Below, piece by piece: positions 45,952 through 53,358 of a stretch of 64,000 nucleotides of DNA. The stretch lies in NCBI GenBank assembly GCA_009783085.1, contig WRHU01000001.1, positions 1 through 64,000 on the forward strand, in the 5' to 3' direction. The position numbers were made by a program, and so were the translations under genes. The DNA is from Coriobacteriia bacterium. Its GTDB lineage: Bacteria > Actinomycetota > Coriobacteriia > Coriobacteriales > UBA8131. The notes beneath the pieces were generated by a model that was not told where the DNA came from, did not search any database, and worked only from the letters and a program-made list of their open reading frames with translations. The number at the start of each line of letters is the position of its first letter. Within the stretch, counting starts at the first letter, position 1.

Positions 45952-46951
45952 GGCTCTCGACAAAAACTCTGGTGCCTCTGCTGTGAATCTTGCTGTCAAC
46001 GTAGGCGGCTTGTCCATGAAAAACCCCGTTACGGTTGCCTCGGGTACCTTTGCCTCGGGGCGCGAGTATGCCGAACTTTGGCAGGCAAGTGTTGGGGCTT
46101 CAAGCGAGCCTTCAAAAAACGTAAACCCTGCCACAGAGCTTGAGGCGCTCGGCGCACTGACCACCAAGGGTGTTTCCTTTGAGCCGTGGACAGGCAACGC
46201 CACCCCGCGCATTGCCGAAACACCAAGCGGCATGCTTAATGCAATAGGCTTGCAAAACAAGGGAGTTGAGGCCTTTTGTCAAGACGACTTAACATGGCTT
46301 GCCAAAAATGCTCCCGAGCTTCCGCTTGTGGTAAATGTGTGTGGACATACGGTTGACGAGTTTGCTCCCGTTATAGAGCGTCTTGAGCAAGAAACTGTGG
46401 TTGATGCCTATGAGATAAATATTTCCTGTCCTAATCTTGATTGTGGCGGCATGGCATTGGGCGTTGACCCAGAAGTTGCCGCAGCGGTAACACGCACGTG
46501 TAGAGCTGCTACCAAGCGACCACTTATCGTAAAGTTGACCCCTAACGTAACTGACATTACCGAGATTGCCAAAAGTGTTGAGGCTGCCGGTGCCGGCGCA
46601 CTCTCGCTCATCAACACGGTTGCGGGTATGGCCATCGACGCCAAATTGCGCAAGCCTTTGCTTGCTCGTGGCTCGGGTGGTCTTTCTGGTCCTGCTATAA
46701 AGCCGGTTGCCCTGCTTGCCGTGCATCGTTGCTATCAAGCGGTTTCTGTACCGCTTATAGGCATGGGAGGCATACGTAATGCCACCGATGCCATTGAGTT
46801 TATGCTTGCGGGTGCTACTGCTGTTGCGGTGGGCACGGCTAACTTTGCCGACCCTCTTGTTGCCCTGCGCCTTGCAGACGAGATGCAACTTTGGTGCGAG
46901 AGCCAAGGCGTAGAGGATATCAACGAGCTGATTGGAGGGCTTTTAGCATGA
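45944..46951 (+). CDS. pyrD: Dihydroorotate dehydrogenase, class 1B catalytic subunit
   Basis: FMN enzyme that oxidises dihydroorotate to orotate, paired with PyrK and NAD+. MKNPVTVASGTF opens the barrel, LTTKGVSFEPWTGN and GLQNKGVE bind substrate, and EINISCPNLDCGG holds the active-site Cys region of class 1 enzymes. KLTPNVTDI and GMGGIRNATDAIEFMLAGA (phosphate site) complete it. At 335 residues it is about 30 longer than usual, through an insert after REYAELW that is rich in Ser/Asn/Pro. It is coupled to pyrK and pyrF by overlaps. Confidence 0.95.
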   Translation: MTKALDKNSGASAVNLAVNVGGLSMKNPVTVASGTFASGREYAELWQASVGASSEPSKNVNPATELEALGALTTKGVSFEPWTGNATPRIAETPSGMLNAIGLQNKGVEAFCQDDLTWLAKNAPELPLVVNVCGHTVDEFAPVIERLEQETVVDAYEINISCPNLDCGGMALGVDPEVAAAVTRTCRAATKRPLIVKLTPNVTDITEIAKSVEAAGAGALSLINTVAGMAIDAKLRKPLLARGSGGLSGPAIKPVALLAVHRCYQAVSVPLIGMGGIRNATDAIEFMLAGATAVAVGTANFADPLVALRLADEMQLWCESQGVEDINELIGGLLA

Positions 46952-47718
46952 GCAGCAGAGAGAAAATGCCAACTGACTACAAGGCACTTGAGCCCGCCGA
47001 GCGCATTATTGTGGCGCTTGATTGCGGCAGGGAGCAAGCACACGCACTTGCCGCCCAGCTCGAAGGAGAGGTTGGCTGGCTTAAGGTGGGTATGACCTTG
47101 TTCTACCGAGAAGGTCCTCAAATTGTGCAGCTTTTTAAGGAGCGAGGTTTTAAGGTTTTTGTCGACCTCAAGCTTCATGATATTCCGCATCAAATACAGG
47201 GTGCGGCGCAAAGCGTGGTGGAATGTGGTGCAGATATGTTTAGCATTCACGCAAGCGGTGGTGCTGCCATGATGGAGGCGGCGTGTGCTGGTGGAGAGGC
47301 TGGTTACGCAGCATTACCGCCTGAGCAAAAAGGCGACAAGCCGCTCTCCGTAGGCATTACGGTACTTACCTCTACGGACGCAAATACCCTTGCTTCTATT
47401 GGTGTTGAGCAAAGCACGCAAGACCAAGTAAAACGCCTTGCCTTGCTGGCGCAAAACGCTGGGCTTTCGGGCGTGGTTGCTTCTCCGCAGGAGGCAGCTA
47501 TGCTCAGAGAAGTGTTGGGGCCAGAAGCACTTATTGTTACCCCAGGGGTTCGACCCGCTGGTGCCGAGCTGGGCGATCAACACAGAGTTGCAACTCCAGC
47601 AGCTGCCTTGGCGGCGGGTGCTAGTCATTTGGTTATTGGGCGTCCCATAACTGAGGCAGAAAACCCCAGCGAGGCACTTCATAAAATTATTTCTGAGATA
47701 AAGGAAGGCACATTATGA
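46948..47718 (+). CDS. pyrF: Orotidine 5'-phosphate decarboxylase
   Basis: Last step to UMP. The catalytic Asp-Lys-Asp array is in FVDLKLHDIPHQ; the phosphate loop includes TPGVRPAGAELGDQHRV and GASHLVIGRPI. At 256 residues it is normal for the type 1 family. The frame is open from 46891, but ATG 46948 overlaps the pyrD stop (ATGA) and GGAGGG lies 8 nt upstream. It is coupled to pyrE by another ATGA. Confidence 0.95.
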   Translation: MSSREKMPTDYKALEPAERIIVALDCGREQAHALAAQLEGEVGWLKVGMTLFYREGPQIVQLFKERGFKVFVDLKLHDIPHQIQGAAQSVVECGADMFSIHASGGAAMMEAACAGGEAGYAALPPEQKGDKPLSVGITVLTSTDANTLASIGVEQSTQDQVKRLALLAQNAGLSGVVASPQEAAMLREVLGPEALIVTPGVRPAGAELGDQHRVATPAAALAAGASHLVIGRPITEAENPSEALHKIISEIKEGTL

Positions 47719-48305
47719 GAATGGACGATGCAGCGGTTTTGACAGCACTTGAGCAAACCCAAGCAGTGCGCAAGGGACACTTCCAGCTCACCAGCGGGCG
47801 GCACTCAGATACCTATATCCAATGCGCGCGCGTGCTCGAACACCCCCGACTTACCAATCAACTGGCGGCAGAAACGGTTGCTCGCTTGCTTGAGGAAACT
47901 CAGAACACCAACATCGACCTCGTTATTTCTCCTGCCATCGGCGGCATACTTTTTGGTTTTGCGGTTGCCACGGCACTCGACAAACCTTTCTTGTTCACGG
48001 AGCGCAAAGAGGGCGTTATGCAGCTGCGCCGTTCTTTTGAAATACCGCCCACCGCTCAGGTGCTGGTTGCTGAGGACGTGGTTACTACGGGCGGCTCGGT
48101 CAAAGAGGTTTGCGACCTTGTTGAAGCGGCAGAGGCTACCGTGGTGGCAGTCGTTTCGCTCATAGACCGCGGGGGAGTGCCGGTATTCCAAGCACCCTTT
48201 TATCCGCTTTTGCGTTTTGAAACCCCCTCATGGGCTCCCGAGGACTGCAAATTATGTAAGCAAGGTATGCAAATGGACGCTCCGGGAAGCCGTAAAAGTA
48301 GCTAG
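47715..48305 (+). CDS. pyrE: Orotate phosphoribosyltransferase (3' end exchanged by an insertion)
   Basis: Attaches PRPP to orotate, the fifth step to UMP. The PRPP loop is VLVAEDVVTTGGSVKEV, and ISPAIGGILFGFAVA is the orotate region. The C-terminus has the Cys-containing tail CKLCKQG then APGSR common in this OPRTase group. 196 residues. The last 36 codons (48186-48292) are repeated perfectly at 50627-50733. After the repeat this copy ends RKSS-stop, while the downstream copy would end RLSVK-stop. The island therefore replaced the final residues without breaking the gene. Confidence 0.95.
   Translation: MRMDDAAVLTALEQTQAVRKGHFQLTSGRHSDTYIQCARVLEHPRLTNQLAAETVARLLEETQNTNIDLVISPAIGGILFGFAVATALDKPFLFTERKEGVMQLRRSFEIPPTAQVLVAEDVVTTGGSVKEVCDLVEAAEATVVAVVSLIDRGGVPVFQAPFYPLLRFETPSWAPEDCKLCKQGMQMDAPGSRKSS
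48186..48292 (+). repeat. 107-bp direct repeat, left copy (inside pyrE)
   Basis: Identical over 107 bp to 50627-50733, offset 2441 bp. Both flanks diverge at once (A versus T before, T versus C after). It covers the codons for the pyrE C-terminus. Confidence 0.97.
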
Positions 48306-48327
48306 GAAAATAGTGTCAGTCTCATAC

Positions 48328-48358
48328 TTGACCCCCCCCCCCTCGCCTTTGTTACAAT
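48328..48358 (+). promoter_or_regulatory. Candidate phase-variable promoter with 11-C spacer tract
   Basis: TTGACC (48328-48333) and TACAAT (48353-48358) each match consensus at five of six positions. The 19-bp spacer contains most of a run of 11 C's (48332-48342). Slippage at the run would change spacing: losing two C's gives the ideal 17 bp. A hairpin, CTGTGA and TCACAG (48364-48382), follows at the expected transcription start. Confidence 0.65.
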
Positions 48359-48513
48359 GTGGGCTGTGAGAAGTTGTCACAGTGCTTTCTGACGAGTTAG
48401 CACAAAGATCTCACTATGCAAGCTTGCCAGCCCAGTTATCAGAAAGAGGAGGGTTTATATCATAAATTACATCATATTCTTTTGTTATTTCTAACCGGTG
48501 GAAAGGATTATAT

Positions 48514-48933
48514 ATGGAGAAGAAAAACGTTTTTGATAGCTCTATGTTCAGAAAAGCTGTTCTTGCGCTGCTCTTATCGTTTGTTCTGGCACTTTCATTT
48601 TCGGCTATGGCAGAGGCTGGGACGATGTTTACCTACAACGGAAAAGGCATTGCAAATAAACCCTCCATCAAGACTTATAATCTGACTTCAGGAAAAACGT
48701 GCTATGTCCAACATTCGCAAAAAATCTCACCTGGAGGTTTTCCAAATCAGATTATGAAAGTTTCCATTCAAAGGAAGAAAATTGTAACATGGACCACAGT
48801 TGGGTCTAGAACTTTTAAGAATAATGTTTCTTTTCAAACATTTAGTGCATATTGTTCTTCAGGGAAATACCGTCTTTATTTTAGCGCGGCTGTAAATCAT
48901 AGGTTTGACATAAGCGGCCGGTTCTATTCGTAA
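48514..48933 (+). CDS. Small secreted protein of the pyrE island, function unknown
   Basis: 139 residues. The signal peptide has a basic start, then a hydrophobic core (AVLALLLSFVLALSF), and cleavage near AMA-EA or AEA-GT. The mature part is about 105 residues, basic, rich in Ser, Thr, Lys and aromatic residues in alternating beta-like order, with two cysteines (CYVQHS and AYCSSG) that could form a disulfide. I do not recognise the family. Size, secretion and a following membrane gene recall bacteriocin/immunity or secreted-effector pairs, but no known signature is present. A GGAAAGGA ribosome-binding site precedes the ATG. Confidence 0.7.
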   Translation: MEKKNVFDSSMFRKAVLALLLSFVLALSFSAMAEAGTMFTYNGKGIANKPSIKTYNLTSGKTCYVQHSQKISPGGFPNQIMKVSIQRKKIVTWTTVGSRTFKNNVSFQTFSAYCSSGKYRLYFSAAVNHRFDISGRFYS

Positions 48934-48985
48934 GAGCAGTAAGAGGTTAAAAACTTTTGTATGTTTTAACAAGAAAGAGACCTGT

Positions 48986-49015
48986 GTCGTGGACGGCTGT
49001 TCAAAAGTCCACGAC
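48986..49015 (+). promoter_or_regulatory. Strong stem-loop between the island genes
   Basis: GTCGTGGAC (48986-48994) and GTCCACGAC (49007-49015) form a perfect 9-bp stem with a 12-nt loop. No T-run follows, so it may slow readthrough, protect the upstream mRNA, or occlude translation of the next gene, 26 bp on. Confidence 0.6.
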
Positions 49016-49041
49016 TTGGCTGGCTAACAGTTAGGCGATGC

Positions 49042-50622
49042 ATGAACAAAGCAACAAGAATTATATTGTCCTTTTTGGCGTCAGCTTTACTCTTTTGTAG
49101 CCTTTTTATTGTAATGAACGGAAGCATGCTTGCAAGCGCACACGCCTTAGCTTTCTCGTTAGGGCTTGGTGGTAGCCAAGTTCCCTATTTTATTTGGGCC
49201 TTCACACTTTTTGTGAGCATAGTTTTGTTTTTCAATTTTTATCAGCTTTTAGGCAATAGGCTTTCTGTTTTGCTCCTACGTGCTGATGCGATTGGCTATT
49301 TGGTATTGTTGTTTGTAGTAGTTATGTTAAAAACCATTGGAATACAAGAATTAAACTTGAACATGTTTGATCTTTATACGCAGATTATCGAATACCCAGA
49401 ATCGGTCCTGTTCAATATTCTACTATTTGTTCCGCTTGGCGCACTTGCTTTTCGGTACATAAAATCAACGCTAATGGCGCTTGTCCTTGGGCTGACGCTT
49501 ATTCTTGCTATAGAGACAATGCAATATCTGCTCCATCTAGGAATAACTGACATAGTCGATGTTGTGGTATGCATGGCTGGGTTTGCAATAGGCTATTTTG
49601 TTGTTAGTCTATTATGGGATAGGGGCTTTCGTTTTGTTTCTGTGGGTGAGAAACATAGAGCCATAGCAAATGTTCAACAAGAGGCTATCATGCGAGATGT
49701 GTCGGTAGACTGCAAGGAAGAAGCAAGAAAAGAGAGCAATTTTAGTAATAAAAACCTTGCTTTATTCTTGTTGACGATTGGCCTCTCGGTTTTGTTTGTA
49801 ATAGGTTTTTTTCTTTATGAACCAGAAAAATATACACCTTGGGAACCTGAGCTTGAGATGACCTCTGATATAACTTTGAGATCTCTGCCAACACTTTCCC
49901 GTACACCTTCAGAAGTAAAAGAACTTGTTAATGCAATGAATCTATTCATGGTTGAAGGCGAAGCAAGTTCAAGAAATTGGGTTGACGTTGATGAGGCTGG
50001 AGTGCTTCGTTCTACTGGCGTCATAAACAATTACAGCTCCTGGCTAAGAGACGACAGCGTAGTGTGTCATGGGCTAACACTCAACATAAACGAGACGGTC
50101 AGGGGCATAACGGTAACTCATGGCATTCCGATTATTGTTACGCCAGAGACTGAACTAATCGTGAACGGTGAAAAAGTAGACAACGAGATGCTCGGATATA
50201 TGCTTGACGAACTATATTTTTACCAAACTGACGCAGCGTATACGCTACAAGATGAATGGTTTCGCGCAGAAAAGCTCACTTTTTCCTCGCGCAACCTTGA
50301 TGAAAGCGACTATTGGGCGAGCTTTGATTATGTGAACTTTAGCTTGGACTCTAAAGATCTAGTTAGTGCTCCAGATGGGTTTTGGTTCAAGATAAGTGAA
50401 AATAAGGCAAGCCAATTAATGTGCCGTGTCGACATTGTATCTGAGTTTACGGAAGCAGACAACTATATTACTGTGTGGGTTCCTGACAGACTGGGGGGTG
50501 CCTCAATTTGTCACGTGTTCAACATAAATGTGGAGGGTAGGGATTTTCAGACTACAAATAACGAAGATTTTTTGCGAGTAAAAATTGCCTTAGATGTTGG
50601 ACAGCTTGTTCTAAAAACATAA
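49042..50622 (+). CDS. VanZ-domain membrane protein with extracytoplasmic C-terminal domain
   Basis: 526 residues. Residues 1 to about 195 form five to six helices with the VanZ pattern: ESVLFNILLFVPLGALAF, then ETMQYLLHLGITDIVDVV and GFAIGYF. A charged loop of about 45 residues and one more helix (about 235-258) lead to a C-terminal domain of about 265 residues outside the membrane. That domain is beta-rich (GLTLNINETVRGITVTHGI, FISEN-type segments) and not recognised. VanZ proteins are linked to low-level teicoplanin resistance and envelope processes; most are under 200 residues. The gene ends 4 bp before the right 107-bp repeat. Confidence 0.75.
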   Translation: MNKATRIILSFLASALLFCSLFIVMNGSMLASAHALAFSLGLGGSQVPYFIWAFTLFVSIVLFFNFYQLLGNRLSVLLLRADAIGYLVLLFVVVMLKTIGIQELNLNMFDLYTQIIEYPESVLFNILLFVPLGALAFRYIKSTLMALVLGLTLILAIETMQYLLHLGITDIVDVVVCMAGFAIGYFVVSLLWDRGFRFVSVGEKHRAIANVQQEAIMRDVSVDCKEEARKESNFSNKNLALFLLTIGLSVLFVIGFFLYEPEKYTPWEPELEMTSDITLRSLPTLSRTPSEVKELVNAMNLFMVEGEASSRNWVDVDEAGVLRSTGVINNYSSWLRDDSVVCHGLTLNINETVRGITVTHGIPIIVTPETELIVNGEKVDNEMLGYMLDELYFYQTDAAYTLQDEWFRAEKLTFSSRNLDESDYWASFDYVNFSLDSKDLVSAPDGFWFKISENKASQLMCRVDIVSEFTEADNYITVWVPDRLGGASICHVFNINVEGRDFQTTNNEDFLRVKIALDVGQLVLKT

Positions 50623-50626
50623 TGCT

Positions 50627-50749
50627 TTCCAAGCACCCTTTTATCCGCTTTTGCGTTTTGAAACCCCCTCATGGGCTCCCGAGGACTGCAAATTATGTAA
50701 GCAAGGTATGCAAATGGACGCTCCGGGAAGCCGCTTATCTGTCAAATAA
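50627..50749 (+). pseudogene. pyrE 3' remnant (right copy of the 107-bp repeat)
   Basis: Bases 50627-50733 repeat 48186-48292 exactly. Reading on in the pyrE frame gives GSRLSVK and a TAA at 50747-50749. It has no start codon or promoter of its own. It is probably the original chromosomal end of pyrE, displaced by the island. Confidence 0.9.
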
Positions 50750-50780
50750 TCAACGTATCGAAGTTTTTATGGGTTTGCGC

Positions 50781-50809
50781 TTGTCAACTAAGAGCAGAAA
50801 CACTACAAT
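50781..50809 (+). promoter_or_regulatory. Promoter of mihF
   Basis: TTGTCA (50781-50786) and TACAAT (50804-50809) are separated by exactly 17 bp. The leader is about 25 nt to the mihF ATG, which has AAGGAG upstream. Confidence 0.75.
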
Positions 50810-50841
50810 CATGGTACTGTAACCTATCGTAAGGAGCGATT

Positions 50842-51150
50842 ATGCCATTGCCCCAATTGTCAGACGAAGCACGTAAAGAAGCACTCAAGAAGGCTGCCGA
50901 GGCACGTACGGCTCGCGCCGCACTGCGCGAGAAAGTCAAGACCGGCCAGCTCTCTATTGCTCAGGTGCTGGACAACGCTGACGATCCTGTAGTTGCAAAG
51001 ATTAAGGTTTCGACGCTGCTCGAATCTCTTCCTGGTTTTGGAAAAGCAAAAGTCCAAAAACTCATGGAGGATCTTGGCATTTCTGAAACCCGTCGTGTTA
51101 AAGGTCTGGGCGACAAGCAGAAGGCTGCTCTCCTCGAGTATCTCGACTAA
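50842..51150 (+). CDS. mihF: Actinobacterial integration host factor mIHF
   Basis: 102 residues, the size of mIHF. A basic helical N-terminus (EARKEALKKAAEARTARAALREKVK) is followed by the helix-two-turn-helix/S13-like DNA-binding part (VSTLLESLPGFGKAKVQKLMEDLGI). This nucleoid protein bends DNA non-specifically and is essential in mycobacteria. It precedes gmk and rpoZ, the order conserved in Actinobacteria, which is the best phylum marker in the window. It has its own promoter, just past the pyrE remnant. Confidence 0.95.
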   Translation: MPLPQLSDEARKEALKKAAEARTARAALREKVKTGQLSIAQVLDNADDPVVAKIKVSTLLESLPGFGKAKVQKLMEDLGISETRRVKGLGDKQKAALLEYLD

Positions 51151-51164
51151 GCACGTTAAGACGT

Positions 51165-51752
51165 ATGAATAAGGGTACCCTTTTTATTATCTCCGGTCCG
51201 TCCGGTGCAGGTAAAGGTACCCTTGTTTCATCTTTGCTTGAATGTGTTGAGGACATAGAACTCAGCGTTTCAGCAACTACGCGCGCCCCGCGACCCGGAG
51301 AGGTAGACGGGGCTGCATATCATTTTTTTTCCGATGAACAATTTGATAGTGCGCTTGACAAGCAAGACTTTGCTGAGTGGGCGTGTGTCTATGGCAATCG
51401 CTACGGAACGCTTGCCAGCGAAATCGACCGTGCTTTAGCGGCTGGCAAAGACCTTATCCTAGAAATAGACGTGCAAGGCGAGGCGCAGGTTAAAGAGCGC
51501 TACCCCGATGCCGTATCCATTTTTGTGCAACCGCCCTCTCTTGAGGAGCTAGAGCAACGCCTCCGCGAGCGCAAAACCGAAACAGAGGCAAGCATAAAAC
51601 GGCGGCTTGAAACGGCGCAGGTGGAATTAAACTGCAAAAACCGCTATAATGTCGTAATCACTAATGACAATCTTGACGCAGCCATAGAAAAGCTGGCTGA
51701 TGTTGTGCTGGGTTGTCGTGCTAAAAAAGTGATTGAGGAAACAAGAGAGTAA
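51165..51752 (+). CDS. gmk: Guanylate kinase
   Basis: Phosphorylates GMP to GDP. The P-loop is ISGPSGAGKGTL near residue 6. The GMP-binding region is SATTRAPRPGEVDGAAYHF, and the lid ends in RYGT. 195 residues, normal length. It starts 14 bp after mihF, whose promoter probably drives it. The ribosome-binding site is weak. rpoZ follows after 87 bp. Confidence 0.96.
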   Translation: MNKGTLFIISGPSGAGKGTLVSSLLECVEDIELSVSATTRAPRPGEVDGAAYHFFSDEQFDSALDKQDFAEWACVYGNRYGTLASEIDRALAAGKDLILEIDVQGEAQVKERYPDAVSIFVQPPSLEELEQRLRERKTETEASIKRRLETAQVELNCKNRYNVVITNDNLDAAIEKLADVVLGCRAKKVIEETRE

Positions 51753-51839
51753 CCATAGAGGGAGTTTTTGGCTGCTGAAAGAGAGAGCCGCAAAAGCAAC
51801 CAACAGGTGAAGTACGTAGAACGATTAAGGAGTGTTTGA

Positions 51840-52100
51840 ATGTCTTTGATGCAACCATCTATTGACGAGCTGCTTGAAAAAGCTGACAACGATAAGTATC
51901 TGTTGTGTGCCGTTGCCTCTGAGCGCGCGCGCGACATTAACGATATGATGCGTGGTCAACGCGACCGTGCCATCGCCCTTCAATCCGCCACCCAGATTGC
52001 CCAGCTTGCAGGTCGCAAGCCGCTTTCTTTGGCTATGGAAGAGATTGAGCGTGACGAAATAGGCTACGACCACGAGGCGTTTACTGCCGCAAAAATCTGA
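51840..52100 (+). CDS. rpoZ: RNA polymerase omega subunit
   Basis: 86 residues. QPSIDELLEKADNDKYLLCA and ASERARDINDMMRGQ form the conserved region that clamps the beta-prime C-terminus; KPLSLAMEEIERDEIGY completes the family pattern. It helps assemble the polymerase. AAGGAG lies 8 nt before the ATG. The gmk-rpoZ order is conserved widely. thiI follows after 15 bp. Confidence 0.93.
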   Translation: MSLMQPSIDELLEKADNDKYLLCAVASERARDINDMMRGQRDRAIALQSATQIAQLAGRKPLSLAMEEIERDEIGYDHEAFTAAKI

Positions 52101-52115
52101 TTTTCTTGATGCCCC

Positions 52116-53297
52116 ATGACGCGCTTTGTTTGTCTTGTCCACTACCATGAACTTGGGCTCAAAGGGCGCAACCGTTCTGTTTTTGAACGAAAACTCCGTG
52201 CCAACATAGCGCATGCTCTGCGCGAGATTGCTCCCTTAAGTAAGGTGAGCAAACTTGCTGGGCGCGAGCGCGTAACAGCAGATTCTTTTGAACAAGCACA
52301 AGAGATAGCTCAGCGGGTTTCGCTGATTCCCGGCGTGGTACGTGTTTCTTGCGCGCTGCAGTGCGAACGCGAACTTGAGATTATGTGCGAAACAGCACTT
52401 GCAGCTCTCGAGCTTGCTGAGCCCTATGAAACGTTTAAGGTAGACGCTCGGCGTGCAAATACTAATTTTCCCATCTCAAGTATGGAATTGAATCAACTCG
52501 TTGGTGCGTGGCTCTGTGAGAAGCTGCCGCAAAAACGTGTGCAGATGCGTGATATGGACGCCAAGGTGCATGTTGAAGTCATTGAAAACAATGTGTACGT
52601 GTATGTGCATTCTATCCGAGGCGTTGGCGGGCTTCCTGTTGGTTCGTCGGGCAGGGTCGTATGCTTGCTTTCTGCTGGTCTTGACTCTCCTGTTGCCGCA
52701 TGGCGTATGATGAGGCGTGGCGCACGGGTAACGGGATTGCATTTTTCAGGTGCGCCAGAAGTTCCTGACACTTCCTCGTATCTTGTGGGCGAACTGGCAC
52801 AGGTTTTGTCGCCGGCAGGTGGTTTAGATCGGCTTATTTGCGTTCCTTTTGGGAGCTATCAGCGAGAAATTTCACTTAACGTGCCCGACAAGCTGCGCGT
52901 GATATTTTACCGTCGTCTTATGGTTGCTGTTGCCAATGTGGTGGCTAAGCGCGAGAAGGCTGGTGCGCTGGTAACGGGCGAGTCGCTCGGGCAGGTTGCC
53001 TCACAAACGCTTGCCAATATACGTGCCGTTGATGAGGTTGCCACCTTGCCCATTTTGCGGCCGCTTATCGGTACCGACAAACAAGAAATTATTGACGAGG
53101 CTTTGCGTTTGGGAACCTACGAGCTCTCAACGCAAGACCACGATGACTGCTGCACGCTCTTTATGCCGCGCAACCCAGAAACCCATGCCAAACTTGATGA
53201 GGTTGCTGCTGCGTGGGAAACACTTCCCATCCAGCAGTGGGTTTCAGAAATTACAAGCGAACTGGTGGTTCGTGCTGTTGGGCAGGACGTGGAATAA
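52116..53297 (+). CDS. thiI: tRNA 4-thiouridine synthase ThiI
   Basis: Adenylates U8 of tRNA and transfers sulfur to form s4U; it can also serve thiamine synthesis. The NFLD-like N-terminus (LVHYHELGLKGRNRSVFERKL) precedes the THUMP domain. The PP-loop is LLSAGLDSPVAAWRMMRRG. TGESLGQVASQTLANIRAVD is conserved after it, and DDCCTLFMPRNPETHA holds the conserved cysteines. There is no C-terminal rhodanese domain, as in Bacillus, so sulfur likely comes from a dedicated desulfurase. 393 residues. Confidence 0.94.
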   Translation: MTRFVCLVHYHELGLKGRNRSVFERKLRANIAHALREIAPLSKVSKLAGRERVTADSFEQAQEIAQRVSLIPGVVRVSCALQCERELEIMCETALAALELAEPYETFKVDARRANTNFPISSMELNQLVGAWLCEKLPQKRVQMRDMDAKVHVEVIENNVYVYVHSIRGVGGLPVGSSGRVVCLLSAGLDSPVAAWRMMRRGARVTGLHFSGAPEVPDTSSYLVGELAQVLSPAGGLDRLICVPFGSYQREISLNVPDKLRVIFYRRLMVAVANVVAKREKAGALVTGESLGQVASQTLANIRAVDEVATLPILRPLIGTDKQEIIDEALRLGTYELSTQDHDDCCTLFMPRNPETHAKLDEVAAAWETLPIQQWVSEITSELVVRAVGQDVE

Positions 53298-53358
53298 ATG
53301 AAAAACGTGCTCTCTATTCTTGCATTGGTATGGACAACTTTTAATAGGGGAGATAGCT

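Larger units (their letters stand above)
48293..50626 (+). mobile_element. Small AT-rich genomic island inserted at the 3' end of pyrE
   Basis: 2334 bp lie between two perfect 107-bp copies of the pyrE 3' end. The island is richer in A+T than the pyr and mihF genes around it and carries two genes that look like accessory functions. The arrangement, an intact gene reconstituted on the upstream side and a 3' fragment left downstream, matches site-specific integration into a gene end. No integrase, transposase or inverted repeat is present, so it could be a decayed element, one moved in trans, or a duplication made by homologous recombination. Confidence 0.72.

Noticed and set aside
48332-48342. 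Poly-C run as a plain sequencing artefact
   Set aside because: Length error is possible, but the run sits precisely between good -35 and -10 elements, so it is kept as a finding with read-level checking proposed.
48513-48933. Lactococcin-972-type bacteriocin
   Set aside because: Size and secretion fit, but the conserved Trp/Tyr-Gly and His motifs of that family are not seen.
49042-50622. Vancomycin-resistance cluster
   Set aside because: Only a VanZ-type domain is present; there is no vanA/vanH/vanX or two-component system. The name describes the fold only.
50622-50822. 66-residue ORF after the VanZ-domain gene
   Set aside because: It is an out-of-frame reading of the pyrE 3' remnant, with no ribosome-binding site.
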